The notes beneath the pieces were generated by a model that saw only the letters and a list, made by a program, of their open reading frames with translations, made no database searches and was not told the origin of the DNA. The translations under genes were made by a program, and so were the position numbers. This document shows positions 1 to 7,175 of a DNA stretch of 7,175 nucleotides, one piece after another (the first letter of the stretch is position 1; each line of letters starts with the position of its first letter). This DNA comes from an uncultured Flammeovirgaceae bacterium (lineage in GTDB: Bacteria > Bacteroidota > Bacteroidia > Cytophagales > Cyclobacteriaceae), in the NCBI GenBank assembly GCA_937138955.1, contig CAKZPJ010000102.1:1-7175 (forward strand). Reading direction: 5' to 3'.

Positions 1-499
1 TGAGTCGTCGAAATTCCTTCATTTCTTCGGCGTAATCAGCCATGAGGGGCAATACTTGGCGACGAAAGTTTCGAATACGCTCCACTTCTCCATCTTCTAC
101 GTAGTACCATTCCTCTACAGTGTATTCATCGTCGGCATTAAAAATATCGTACTCGAATACCCGGCGTAACAGGGTTACCGATCCATCGCTTACTACTTGA
201 AATACTTTCTTCTCCATACGATCAAAGAAACCATTGGAACGATAATCAAAAGTGCGGAAAGTACGTTGCCGATCACATTCGTCAACGGTAGTAATTTCCT
301 GGATCATAGAGGCGTGGTAGGTTAGCTGTCGTTCATCATCGGTAGTCACGATTGCCGAATTGATGAAGGAGTTAATATCAACGACACCATCTACCTGATT
401 CTGATTCGTCAGTTTAAGACTTCCTGGATGAGGTGCCTGAGCGTGTGTAAGAGTGGTTATTGCAAATAAAAATCCGATTAGTAATGTATATTTTCTCAT
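1..499 (-). CDS. Secreted protein of unknown function, 3' end beyond the window
   Basis: The reading frame opens at the ATG at 499-497 and stays open for 166 codons to the window edge, so the C-terminus is missing. Residues 1-21 form a clear Sec signal peptide: a basic MRKY start, a hydrophobic core at about 5-17 (LLIGFLFAITTL), then THAQA, suggesting cleavage near residues 20-22. The mature part begins with a stretch of the form GSLKLTNQNQVDGVVDIN and is rich in aromatic, acidic and Arg residues (for example FDYRSNGFFDR near 84-94 and EEWYYVEDGE near 129-138), consistent with a beta-rich periplasmic or surface protein. I see no catalytic motif and do not recognise the family. There is no Shine-Dalgarno sequence before the start, as is usual in Bacteroidota. 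The gene stands alone, divergent from the LiaF-like gene across about 400 bp. Confidence 0.85.
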   Translation of the reverse strand, partial: MRKYTLLIGFLFAITTLTHAQAPHPGSLKLTNQNQVDGVVDINSFINSAIVTTDDERQLTYHASMIQEITTVDECDRQRTFRTFDYRSNGFFDRMEKKVFQVVSDGSVTLLRRVFEYDIFNADDEYTVEEWYYVEDGEVERIRNFRRQVLPLMADYAEEMKEFRRL

Positions 500-896
500 A
501 GTTAGTTCGGTTTAGGTATAAATCTTACATACGTACTTATTTACAATAATATGAATATTTTTTTAAAGTTTTATATATTTTAGCTATAAATATGAGAAAA
601 ATATGAAATATCTCGGTAAAATCGGAGTTTTTGGTTGCTTAAAGCTTAGCATGCTAACCGTTTATCGTATTCTTAGCAAATAAAATGTAGTAAAAAAAAT
701 TATTTCTTACATCTTGAACATCACTAACTAGAGGGAAATATTCATTCCTTACTGAATACATTTTAGCTCGAGAGCAAGTATGGCAGCTTATTGCACAACT
801 TCTCATTGAAGAATTTTCCTATTCTGTTACTTACTCATATTTTTCTTGACGACTAGATTTATTATCTTGGCATTTTCACCTGCAACCCTACCTCCT
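500..896. other. AT-rich intergenic region between divergent genes
   Basis: This stretch must hold the promoters of the secreted protein (leftward) and the LiaF-like gene (rightward), but I found no convincing TTTG/TAnnTTTG pair on either strand. It contains one perfect 12-bp palindrome, TTAGCATGCTAA, at 646-657. The half-site CTTAGCA (645-651) recurs at 672-678. A 26-codon ORF at 603-683 (+) has no supporting feature. Nothing else stands out. Confidence 0.6.
646..657. repeat. Perfect 12-bp palindrome
   Basis: TTAGCATGCTAA is its own reverse complement. It lies 147 bp upstream of the secreted-protein start and 240 bp upstream of the LiaF-like start. Dyads of this size can be operators for dimeric regulators, but no second full copy is present in the window and no bound protein can be named. 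Confidence 0.3.
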
Positions 897-1601
897 ATGA
901 GTCAATATACCCGCAGTAGCGACAGCCGACTAATTATTGGTCTGCTCTTTTTAATATTGGGCGTATACTTTCTGCTCAATAACTTTGATTTAATACCCTT
1001 CGCCCTTCCGCGCTATATTATATCCTGGCAGACGCTGCTTATTACCATTGGGGTGCTCATTATTTTCACTAGCGATAAGAAAGGAGGCGGTATTGTATTA
1101 GTAGCGGTTGGAAGCCTGTTCCTGATCTCCGATATATTCTATATTTCCGTTTGGGATATTGTGCGGCAGTTTTGGCCACTGGCGTTTGTACTTATTGGTA
1201 TAAGTCTGCTTATTCGCCGCCAGCAGGAAAAAAAGAGGCTGGGAGAAGCCTCTTCGTTAGAAATCATTGACGAGTCAGCTATTTTAGGAAGTAACGAAAA
1301 TATCGTGACCTCTAATTGGTTTCGGGGTGGACGTATCACATCAATTTTTGGTAGCAACGAGATCAACCTTACTGGTTGTCAGCTAGCCGAAGGCGTGCAA
1401 GTAATTGATGTATTTGTCTTGTTTGGAAATGCAGAGATTACTGTACCAAGTAGTTGGAATGTGAAAGTAAATGTATCACCCATTTTGGGCGGATTTGAAG
1501 ATAAACGCCAATTTCACCAATCATATTCCTCAGATACTAATCAACAAGTGATTATCCGAGGACAAGTGATTCTCGGTGGTGGAGAAATTCGTTCGGCTTA
1601 A
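897..1601 (+). CDS. LiaF-like membrane protein (transmembrane N-terminus plus LiaF C-terminal domain)
   Basis: This is a 234-residue protein of the LiaI/LiaF type. The N-terminal half has four hydrophobic segments at about 12-30, 44-59, 63-83 and 91-105, with a basic RRQQEKKR stretch at 108-114 after the last, so the rest should face the cytoplasm. Residues 130-205 match the LiaF-like C-terminal beta domain: RGGRITSIFGSNEINLTG (143-160), VFVLFGNAEITVPSSWNV (172-189) and ILGGFEDKR (196-204). In Firmicutes LiaF restrains the LiaRS cell-envelope stress sensor. The role of Bacteroidota versions is not established, and no two-component genes are adjacent here, so envelope-stress sensing is only an inference. 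I chose the ATG at 897 because the 17-codon extension to a TTG at 846 adds residues before the usual start of the family. The gene ends 20 bp from the convergent alginate lyase gene. Confidence 0.85.
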   Translation: MSQYTRSSDSRLIIGLLFLILGVYFLLNNFDLIPFALPRYIISWQTLLITIGVLIIFTSDKKGGGIVLVAVGSLFLISDIFYISVWDIVRQFWPLAFVLIGISLLIRRQQEKKRLGEASSLEIIDESAILGSNENIVTSNWFRGGRITSIFGSNEINLTGCQLAEGVQVIDVFVLFGNAEITVPSSWNVKVNVSPILGGFEDKRQFHQSYSSDTNQQVIIRGQVILGGGEIRSA

Positions 1602-1621
1602 GGTTAGTGGGTAAACTCAGA

Positions 1622-2799
1622 TTAAGGATAACGTAAGCCTATCAATAAGTTACTTTCTTTCGGATTATACTGGTGTAATAAAACAGTATCGTAGATTCCT
1701 TCGGAGTAATGATTAGCCGCAATTTTTAGTACTGGGAATAATCTATACCGATTCATTTTTTTAATTTGGGGATAATCCCAGTCATTTTCTTCGCTTACAT
1801 AAGGCAATAGAAAATCTAGTGCTTTCTTAATTTTCCGTTCTTCATAATCCCAAATAGGTTCACCTAATTTCTCGGATAAAATCGCAAAATAGTAAATGGC
1901 TAATAGATTCATCGTACTGTAATCCCAGGTGCGAGTTCGGGCGAGCTCTTCGGGCTGTTTGCCATCGTCTTCTATTTGCTGGTCTACAATGAGCTTTACT
2001 CCTCTTTTCTGAAGCTTTTTCGCCAAAGAAGTTTGCTCGGTAAACAGAGCCATAGCAATCGTTTGTACAAAGTACCAAGTAGTGTGATTATTCCCATTGA
2101 CTGCTTCATCTTTTCCGTGTTGACTGTTAATCAACCAATCTAGGTAGTCGCTTACCCATTGTTTCATTTGCGTTTGGTGCTGCTCCGTCCAAGCCTCAGA
2201 TTGAGCAATAAGGCTGACCCCATCAACCAGATAACCAAAGTCGCGTGTTTCAATAATGCCAATGCCCCTGCCTTCGGTTCTTCCCGGAATGGCCTGACCA
2301 AAGTTAAGATTAGGGTTCATTCGGGTGGCCGAATCTAGAAACCACACTTCCAGCAGTTTAGTCGCTTTTTGAGCGTATTTTTCGTTTTCACTGTAAAAAT
2401 AGGCGAGACTAAGTAGGTCAACTGCGTTAATAACTTGAACTAGATTTTTATGATCCGAGATAAGCGCAATCTCGGGGTTAACCTCGCCATCGCGACGAAT
2501 ATAGGGTAATCCATCTACCTTTTCGGGGTCAGGCCACCAGTATGGTCCCCGACTCATATAATCATGTTTATCATTACTACTAGCCACTACTCCTTTATCC
2601 ATCACCGAAGTTGGTTGCATAGCCAACGTGGTATCAGCTCGTTGATACAGTAAATTTAATTCTGTTCGAGCAGGTGTTGGTGATTTTTAGCCTGAGAGAT
2701 GTTATCTGCATTGATTAAGGTGAGGTTTTGGCTAGATACACTCCCAATGAATATCAACCCAAGAATACACATTAAGATTTGTTTCAGCGGTATTTCCAT
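1622..2799 (-). pseudogene. Secreted alginate lyase family protein, frameshifted near the 5' end
   Basis: The main frame (334 codons from a TTG at 2626) carries signatures of the alginate lyase family, alpha/alpha-toroid enzymes that cleave uronate polysaccharides by beta-elimination: KHDYMSRGPYWWPDP (20-34), TRMNPNLNFGQAIPG (101-115), EGRGIGIIETR (118-128), NNHTTW (179-184) and ELARTRTWDYS (227-237). It has no export signal of its own. The signal peptide is in another frame: an ATG at 2799 starts a 47-codon ORF with a hydrophobic core at residues 8-20 and SSQ near 22-24, ending at a TAA at 2658-2656. The main frame is closed upstream by a stop at about 2689, so the frame change lies between 2656 and 2689. 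That interval begins with an A5 run (T5 at 2684-2688 on +). One more A would read AKKSPTPARTELNLLYQRAD and give an intact protein of about 392 residues. It may be a true mutation or a homopolymer error. The gene starts 61 nt after metX and has no visible promoter of its own. Confidence 0.8.
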
Positions 2800-2844
2800 T
2801 AGTTGAAGTAATAAGAATAATTAAACATCAAGTAGCCTAAGAAA

Positions 2845-2860
2845 GAGTTATTAATAGCTC
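2845..2860 (-). terminator. Possible weak terminator after metX
   Basis: Immediately after the metX stop the minus-strand RNA can form a small AU-rich hairpin (GAGCUA, loop UUAA, UAACUC, with one C-A mismatch) followed by the pyrimidine-rich UUUCUU. The stem is weak, so readthrough into the alginate lyase gene is possible. Confidence 0.2.
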
Positions 2861-3913
2861 CTAACTCGCTGCGGATACTTTTACCGAAGCACTTTTCTCT
2901 CGGTAAAAGTTGGTGATATGCTGACTAAGTTGAGCGAACTCCAACAGAAAACCATCGTGACCATAGCCTGAATCAATAATCACCAGTTGGCTACTAGGAA
3001 TATGATGGGCTAAAAACTGTTGTTCACTCGGTGGAAACAACACATCGGTTTCTATACCCACTTGCAACGTTTTGGCTTTTACCTGCTGCAAAGCGTTAAT
3101 CACACTATCTCGCCCTCGCCCTACGTGGTGAGAGTCCATCGCGCAAGAGAGTGTCCAGTAGGAAAAAGCATTGAACCTTCGGGCCAACTTTTCGCCTTGG
3201 TAGCGCTGATAGGAAGAAGCGCGATAATTGGATAGCTGTTCCGACGAGGTGTCTTGCTGGGTTTTCTGATAGGTACGGTAGTGGCGATACGATAGCAAGG
3301 CGATAGCCCGGGCAGTACGCATACCCTCTAATCCTGCATCGGGTTGATCTTCAAGCCAACTAGCATCATTCTGGATTGCCATGCGCTGCGATTCGTTGAA
3401 CGCAATGCCCCAGGGCGAGTGCTGAGCATTGGAAGCAATTTGGATGAGATGCTGCACCGCTTCTGGCTGCATGATGCTCCATTCCAATGCTTGCTGTCCA
3501 CCCATGGAGCCGCCGATTAACGTATGAATTTGATCAATCGCTAACGCCTGCCGCAGCAAATCAAACGCTCGCACCACATCGCGATTGGTGATAGTAGGAA
3601 AAGAATGAAAAAAGGGTACATTGGTTTGAGGATTAACCGATAGCGGGCCGGTAGAACCGTAGCATGACCCCAGCATATTCACACAGATCACAAAATAATC
3701 GGCGGGGTTATACAGTTTACCTTCTCCGAATAAACCCGGCCACCAGTCCAGCACATTAGCGTTACCCGTAAGAGCGTGACAGACCCAGATTACATTATCT
3801 CGTCGTGCATTTAATGTGCCGAAAGTAGTATAGAAAAGCTGGAAGCCAGGCAATGACTCGCCCGACTCCAGAGGAAAAAATTCTGAATACTTAAATGTAT
3901 GCTCTTGCACCAT
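2861..3913 (-). CDS. metX: Homoserine O-acetyltransferase
   Basis: MetX transfers an acetyl group from acetyl-CoA to homoserine, giving O-acetylhomoserine for direct sulfhydrylation by MetY. It is cytoplasmic. The 350-residue protein has the alpha/beta-hydrolase layout of the family: an early VCHALTGNANV block (44-54), NMLGSCYGSTGP (79-90), the nucleophile elbow GGSMGG with Ser136, an Asp at 290 in GIETDVLFPP, and His319 in GYGHDGFL, completing a Ser-Asp-His triad. The stretch YQGEKLARRFNAFSYW (238-253) is typical of MetX. Length is normal. The ATG at 3913 is only 2 bp after the metY stop, so the genes are almost certainly co-transcribed and may be translationally coupled. No metW partner follows. 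Acetyl rather than succinyl specificity is inferred from the MetY partner, not read from specific residues. Confidence 0.96.
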   Translation of the reverse strand: MVQEHTFKYSEFFPLESGESLPGFQLFYTTFGTLNARRDNVIWVCHALTGNANVLDWWPGLFGEGKLYNPADYFVICVNMLGSCYGSTGPLSVNPQTNVPFFHSFPTITNRDVVRAFDLLRQALAIDQIHTLIGGSMGGQQALEWSIMQPEAVQHLIQIASNAQHSPWGIAFNESQRMAIQNDASWLEDQPDAGLEGMRTARAIALLSYRHYRTYQKTQQDTSSEQLSNYRASSYQRYQGEKLARRFNAFSYWTLSCAMDSHHVGRGRDSVINALQQVKAKTLQVGIETDVLFPPSEQQFLAHHIPSSQLVIIDSGYGHDGFLLEFAQLSQHITNFYREKSASVKVSAAS

Positions 3914-3915
3914 AT

Positions 3916-5396
<1,481 letters not shown>

Positions 5397-5404
5397 AAAA
5401 ATCA

Positions 5405-5507
5405 ACTTATATTCTTCGCCTAAGCGAATCAGGATTTAGCACCTTTCCCGATTGCGAGAGGTTGCTAGTGCTTCGTAGAGCCTGTCTCTCCGCACTTCTG
5501 TATAAAT
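5405..5507 (-). ncRNA. SAM-I type (S-box) riboswitch controlling metY-metX
   Basis: Read on the minus strand, this stretch carries the conserved S-box core in order: GTGCGGAGAGACAGGCTC (5495-5478), then TACGAAGCAC, GCAACC (5466-5461) and AAGGTGCTAAATCC (5445-5432). P1 is formed by ATTTATA (5507-5501) and TATAAGT (5411-5405). P2 is formed by AGTGC with GCACT and GAG with CTC. P3 follows GCAACC and is closed around CAAT. P4 is the short TTCGC/GCGAA hairpin at 5415-5428. S-box aptamers bind S-adenosylmethionine and usually switch methionine genes off. The placement ahead of metY-metX fits. No terminator with a stable stem and U-tract was seen downstream; a U5 directly follows P1 and the leader ORF ATG comes 8 nt after it. 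The switch may therefore act on translation of the leader ORF rather than by a classical terminator. Confidence 0.9.
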
Positions 5508-5513
5508 CAATGA

Positions 5514-5526
5514 CCTTGGATCAAGG
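5514..5526 (-). repeat. Inverted repeat between promoter and riboswitch
   Basis: CCTTG-N3-CAAGG is a perfect 5-bp inverted repeat just downstream of the predicted transcription start and 6 nt before the riboswitch P1. It could be a 5'-end protecting hairpin in the RNA or an operator overlapping the start of transcription. Confidence 0.35.
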
Positions 5527-5545
5527 ATATATTGACTTGTAGATA

Positions 5546-5577
5546 CAATTATAGGCGTTGATGCCGTAAATAACAAA
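5546..5577 (-). promoter_or_regulatory. Bacteroidota-type promoter of the metY-metX transcript
   Basis: On the minus strand a TTTG (5577-5574) is followed by exactly 20 bases and then TATAATTG (5553-5546). This matches the Bacteroidota primary sigma-factor pattern TTTG, about 19-21 bp, TAnnTTTG, with one mismatch. Transcription would start a few bases after 5546, about 30-40 nt before the riboswitch, which is the expected distance. Confidence 0.65.
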
Positions 5578-5847
5578 CCAAATATCGTTTTTTCATAAAA
5601 CGTAGGGTGAACTTAAGCTACTATTTTATATTCCGTATCGGATGAAAATTTTGTGACATTGTTGAAATAACGTGTCTCAAAAAATTGTCAAATAGTACAT
5701 GATCTTCAAAAAAATAATTATATTTACTTAACATAAAAATAGTTCCGTAACAAAATTGCAATACTTGCTTTTTGTATATACACTACTTAAGCAGAGTGCG
5801 AAGAAATCATCTACTTGGTGCTTCAAAAGCTACACAATAGTATAAAT
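5578..5847. other. AT-rich spacer upstream of the met promoter
   Basis: No gene is supported here. It contains the 3' flank of the SIMPL gene, a possible terminator at 5750-5775, an inverted repeat TTCCG-N3-CGGAT at 5631-5643 that resembles the one at 5281-5293, and a 37-codon AT-rich ORF at 5621-5734 (-) with no supporting evidence. Confidence 0.6.
5750..5775 (-). terminator. Possible terminator of the SIMPL gene
   Basis: About 73 nt after the SIMPL stop the RNA can form ACAAAA/UUUUGU enclosing GCAA/UUGC with a GUA loop and a small internal loop, so ten pairs in all. The 3' arm is itself U-rich. Because the stem is AU-rich, strength is doubtful. Confidence 0.3.
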
Positions 5848-6570
5848 TTACCTTATTTCAAATATCGCCCTAACTTCGTAACGTAGCTTGATTTCTTGAA
5901 ACTCAATAGATGGGGCCTGATCAGATTCTGCCTGAGCCATTTCCATCCGCGCATACGACATCTCACGATAGCGAAGTGATGATTGGTTTCCGGTATTAAC
6001 CTCAGTTACCTGAAGAACTCCACCTATTCTTTCGTCAATTCCTTCTAAAAGGTACTCAGCCTTTTCTTTCGCGTTTTGAAGGGCTTTGATTTTAAGGTCA
6101 CGTTCGTATTCATCTCGGCGAGAGTGATCGTAACGATCTATATTAGTGCTTTGAATTCCCTTAGCATCCAGATAAGAAAACAAGCTATTGATTTCATCCA
6201 GCCTCTTAAGTTTGATTGTATACTTTTTACTGGCCAAGAACTCCTCTCGCTGCGGACGCTTACGGCGATACCAATCGTAGTTGTAGCTCTGAATATCCTC
6301 AATTCGTAAATTCTCTTCAGCTATACCAACTTTACGTGCTGCGTTATAAAGATCACGCTCTAACTTATCAATCACGACCTTCTTTTTATTATCTCCTAAA
6401 TATTCTTTTAAAGTAATAGCGAAGTAGATTTCATCAGGAACAATTTCTTCTTCGGCACTACCAGTCACTTCAATTTTCTTTACCATTGTTTTTTCTTCAG
6501 ATTGAGCGAAACTAGTAAGGGAGAGCCAAAATAGTAGGGTAAATGCGTATAGTATCTTTTTACTAAGCAT
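5848..6570 (-). CDS. SIMPL-domain (DUF541) periplasmic protein
   Basis: The 240-residue product starts with a signal peptide: basic LSKK, a hydrophobic core at about 6-20, and SFAQ, suggesting cleavage after residue 23. The rest (about 30-240) is one SIMPL/DUF541 domain, shown by KKIEVTGSAEEEIVPDEIYF (31-50), a central helical region with many charged residues, the ALQNAKEKAEYLLEGI segment typical of the family, and the closing ALTERNATING-strand end LRYEVRAIFEIR. SIMPL proteins are exported and periplasmic or surface-associated; their biochemical role is not well defined, although some family members are linked to stress resistance. Length is normal for the family. The gene appears monocistronic, divergent from the SWIM-finger gene across 191 bp, with a 7-pair imperfect inverted repeat (6604-6622) in its 5' UTR region. 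No convincing promoter motif was found. Confidence 0.88.
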   Translation of the reverse strand: MLSKKILYAFTLLFWLSLTSFAQSEEKTMVKKIEVTGSAEEEIVPDEIYFAITLKEYLGDNKKKVVIDKLERDLYNAARKVGIAEENLRIEDIQSYNYDWYRRKRPQREEFLASKKYTIKLKRLDEINSLFSYLDAKGIQSTNIDRYDHSRRDEYERDLKIKALQNAKEKAEYLLEGIDERIGGVLQVTEVNTGNQSSLRYREMSYARMEMAQAESDQAPSIEFQEIKLRYEVRAIFEIR

Positions 6571-6761
6571 AAATTCTTTGAGTTAAGGTTACTTTTAAAT
6601 TTTAGGTAGATGGTGTCTACTTACTGATAACGCACAATTCTTCTTTTCGGTATTGCATCGATTTTCTTGTGAAACCAATCAGCTCCAAACTCTTCACCTG
6701 CTAAAATTAACGATAGCTATCCAATACCGTTATAGTTTCTGTAGCAGTTCAGTCCAATAGT

Positions 6762-7175
6762 ATGCAACTACCTATTACACATCAGTCACTGGAAAGTATG
6801 GCCTCAGCAGAAAGTTTTGCCCGAGGAGAAGATTACTACTATCAGGATGCAGTAGACAATGTAGTTTTAGATGGGCAGCGATTTACCGCAAAAGTGCGAG
6901 GAACGTACCTGTATCTGGTTGAAATTAGTGGCTCCCCTACCGATACGTACACTAACTGTAGTTGCCCGTATGATTGGGGTGGTATCTGCAAACACATCGT
7001 AGCCGTGGGACTGGCAATTCTTGATAATAAATTTGAAGACGAATCGGATGAGTACGAAGATGAGGAGATTCTAGAAAGCGAAACCATATCACTGAAGAAC
7101 TTCTCGACCTTGTTTGATCGCACCGAAGATATTACTAAGCTCGGCTTCTTACAGCAGCTTCTATCCCAAAACGCC
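6762..7175 (+). CDS. SWIM zinc-finger protein, N-terminal part
   Basis: The frame opens at the ATG at 6762 and is open for 138 codons to the window edge, so the gene is cut. The key feature is a SWIM zinc-finger, CxCx(7)CxH, formed by Cys66, Cys68, Cys76 and His78 in the stretch CSCPYDWGGICKHIVAVGL. The N-terminal part (SAESFARGEDYYYQDAV, then alternating beta-like segments RFTAKVRGTYLYLVEI) is the usual lead-in to the finger in bacterial SWIM proteins. A strongly acidic stretch follows at 91-107. SWIM fingers bind zinc and are thought to mediate DNA or protein contacts. In bacteria they occur in long proteins and often in or near SNF2-type helicases, but what follows here is not visible, so the function is unassigned. 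No Shine-Dalgarno sequence precedes the start. Confidence 0.88.
   Translation, partial: MQLPITHQSLESMASAESFARGEDYYYQDAVDNVVLDGQRFTAKVRGTYLYLVEISGSPTDTYTNCSCPYDWGGICKHIVAVGLAILDNKFEDESDEYEDEEILESETISLKNFSTLFDRTEDITKLGFLQQLLSQNA

Noticed and set aside
603..683. 26-codon ORF on the plus strand
   Set aside because: It is short, has no initiation signal and no context, so chance is the simplest explanation.
846..896. TTG-started N-terminal extension of the LiaF-like protein
   Set aside because: The 17 extra residues precede the usual family start, and an ATG at 897 gives a normal protein.
1860..2078. Short minus-strand ORF inside the alginate lyase gene in another frame
   Set aside because: It overlaps the conserved catalytic region of the real frame and is a shadow.
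2684..2688. Programmed -1 frameshift site for the alginate lyase gene
   Set aside because: The run is only five bases and does not form a standard X XXY YYZ slippery heptamer in the signal-peptide frame; a simple one-base loss or sequencing error explains it better.
3020..3235. Plus-strand ORF antisense to metX
   Set aside because: It lies wholly within metX, whose frame shows clear family motifs, so it is a shadow.
5621..5734. 37-codon ORF on the minus strand in the AT-rich spacer
   Set aside because: It has no promoter or recognisable product, and its low-complexity AT-rich content makes a chance frame likely.
6842..7123. Minus-strand ORF opposite the SWIM-finger gene
   Set aside because: The plus-strand frame has the CxCx(7)CxH finger; the opposite frame is serine-rich and featureless.

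Overview
The window looks like chromosome of a Bacteroidota bacterium, probably a marine or polysaccharide-degrading member of the Cytophagales. The evidence is indirect. Start codons lack Shine-Dalgarno sequences. One promoter fits the Bacteroidota TTTG/TAnnTTTG pattern. The gene families (LiaF-like membrane protein, SIMPL-domain lipoprotein-like protein, alginate lyase family protein, SWIM-finger protein) and the base composition fit that group. No mobile element, CRISPR array, tRNA or rRNA was seen.

Layout. 1-499 (-): 5' part of a secreted protein of unknown function. 500-896: AT-rich intergenic region. 897-1601 (+): LiaF-like membrane protein. 1622-2799 (-): secreted alginate lyase family gene broken by a one-base frameshift near its 5' end; it converges on the LiaF-like gene with a 20-bp gap. 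2861-5577 (-): a complete methionine biosynthesis unit, read in transcription order as promoter, SAM riboswitch, cysteine-rich leader ORF, metY, metX. 5578-5847: AT-rich spacer. 5848-6570 (-): SIMPL-domain protein. 6762-7175 (+): 5' part of a SWIM zinc-finger protein, divergent from the SIMPL gene.

How the genes work together. MetX activates homoserine to O-acetylhomoserine and MetY adds sulfide to give homocysteine, the precursor of methionine and then SAM. The two genes are 2 bp apart. Their 5' leader carries a SAM-I type riboswitch, which senses the end product. Only 8 nt after it begins a 31-codon ORF whose last four codons are all cysteine, directly followed by a stop. That is the architecture of a cysteine-responsive leader peptide. 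The transcript therefore seems to read both SAM and charged Cys-tRNA, a proxy for the sulfide/cysteine supply that MetY competes for. This stacked arrangement is the most interesting thing in the window. The other genes appear unrelated to it.
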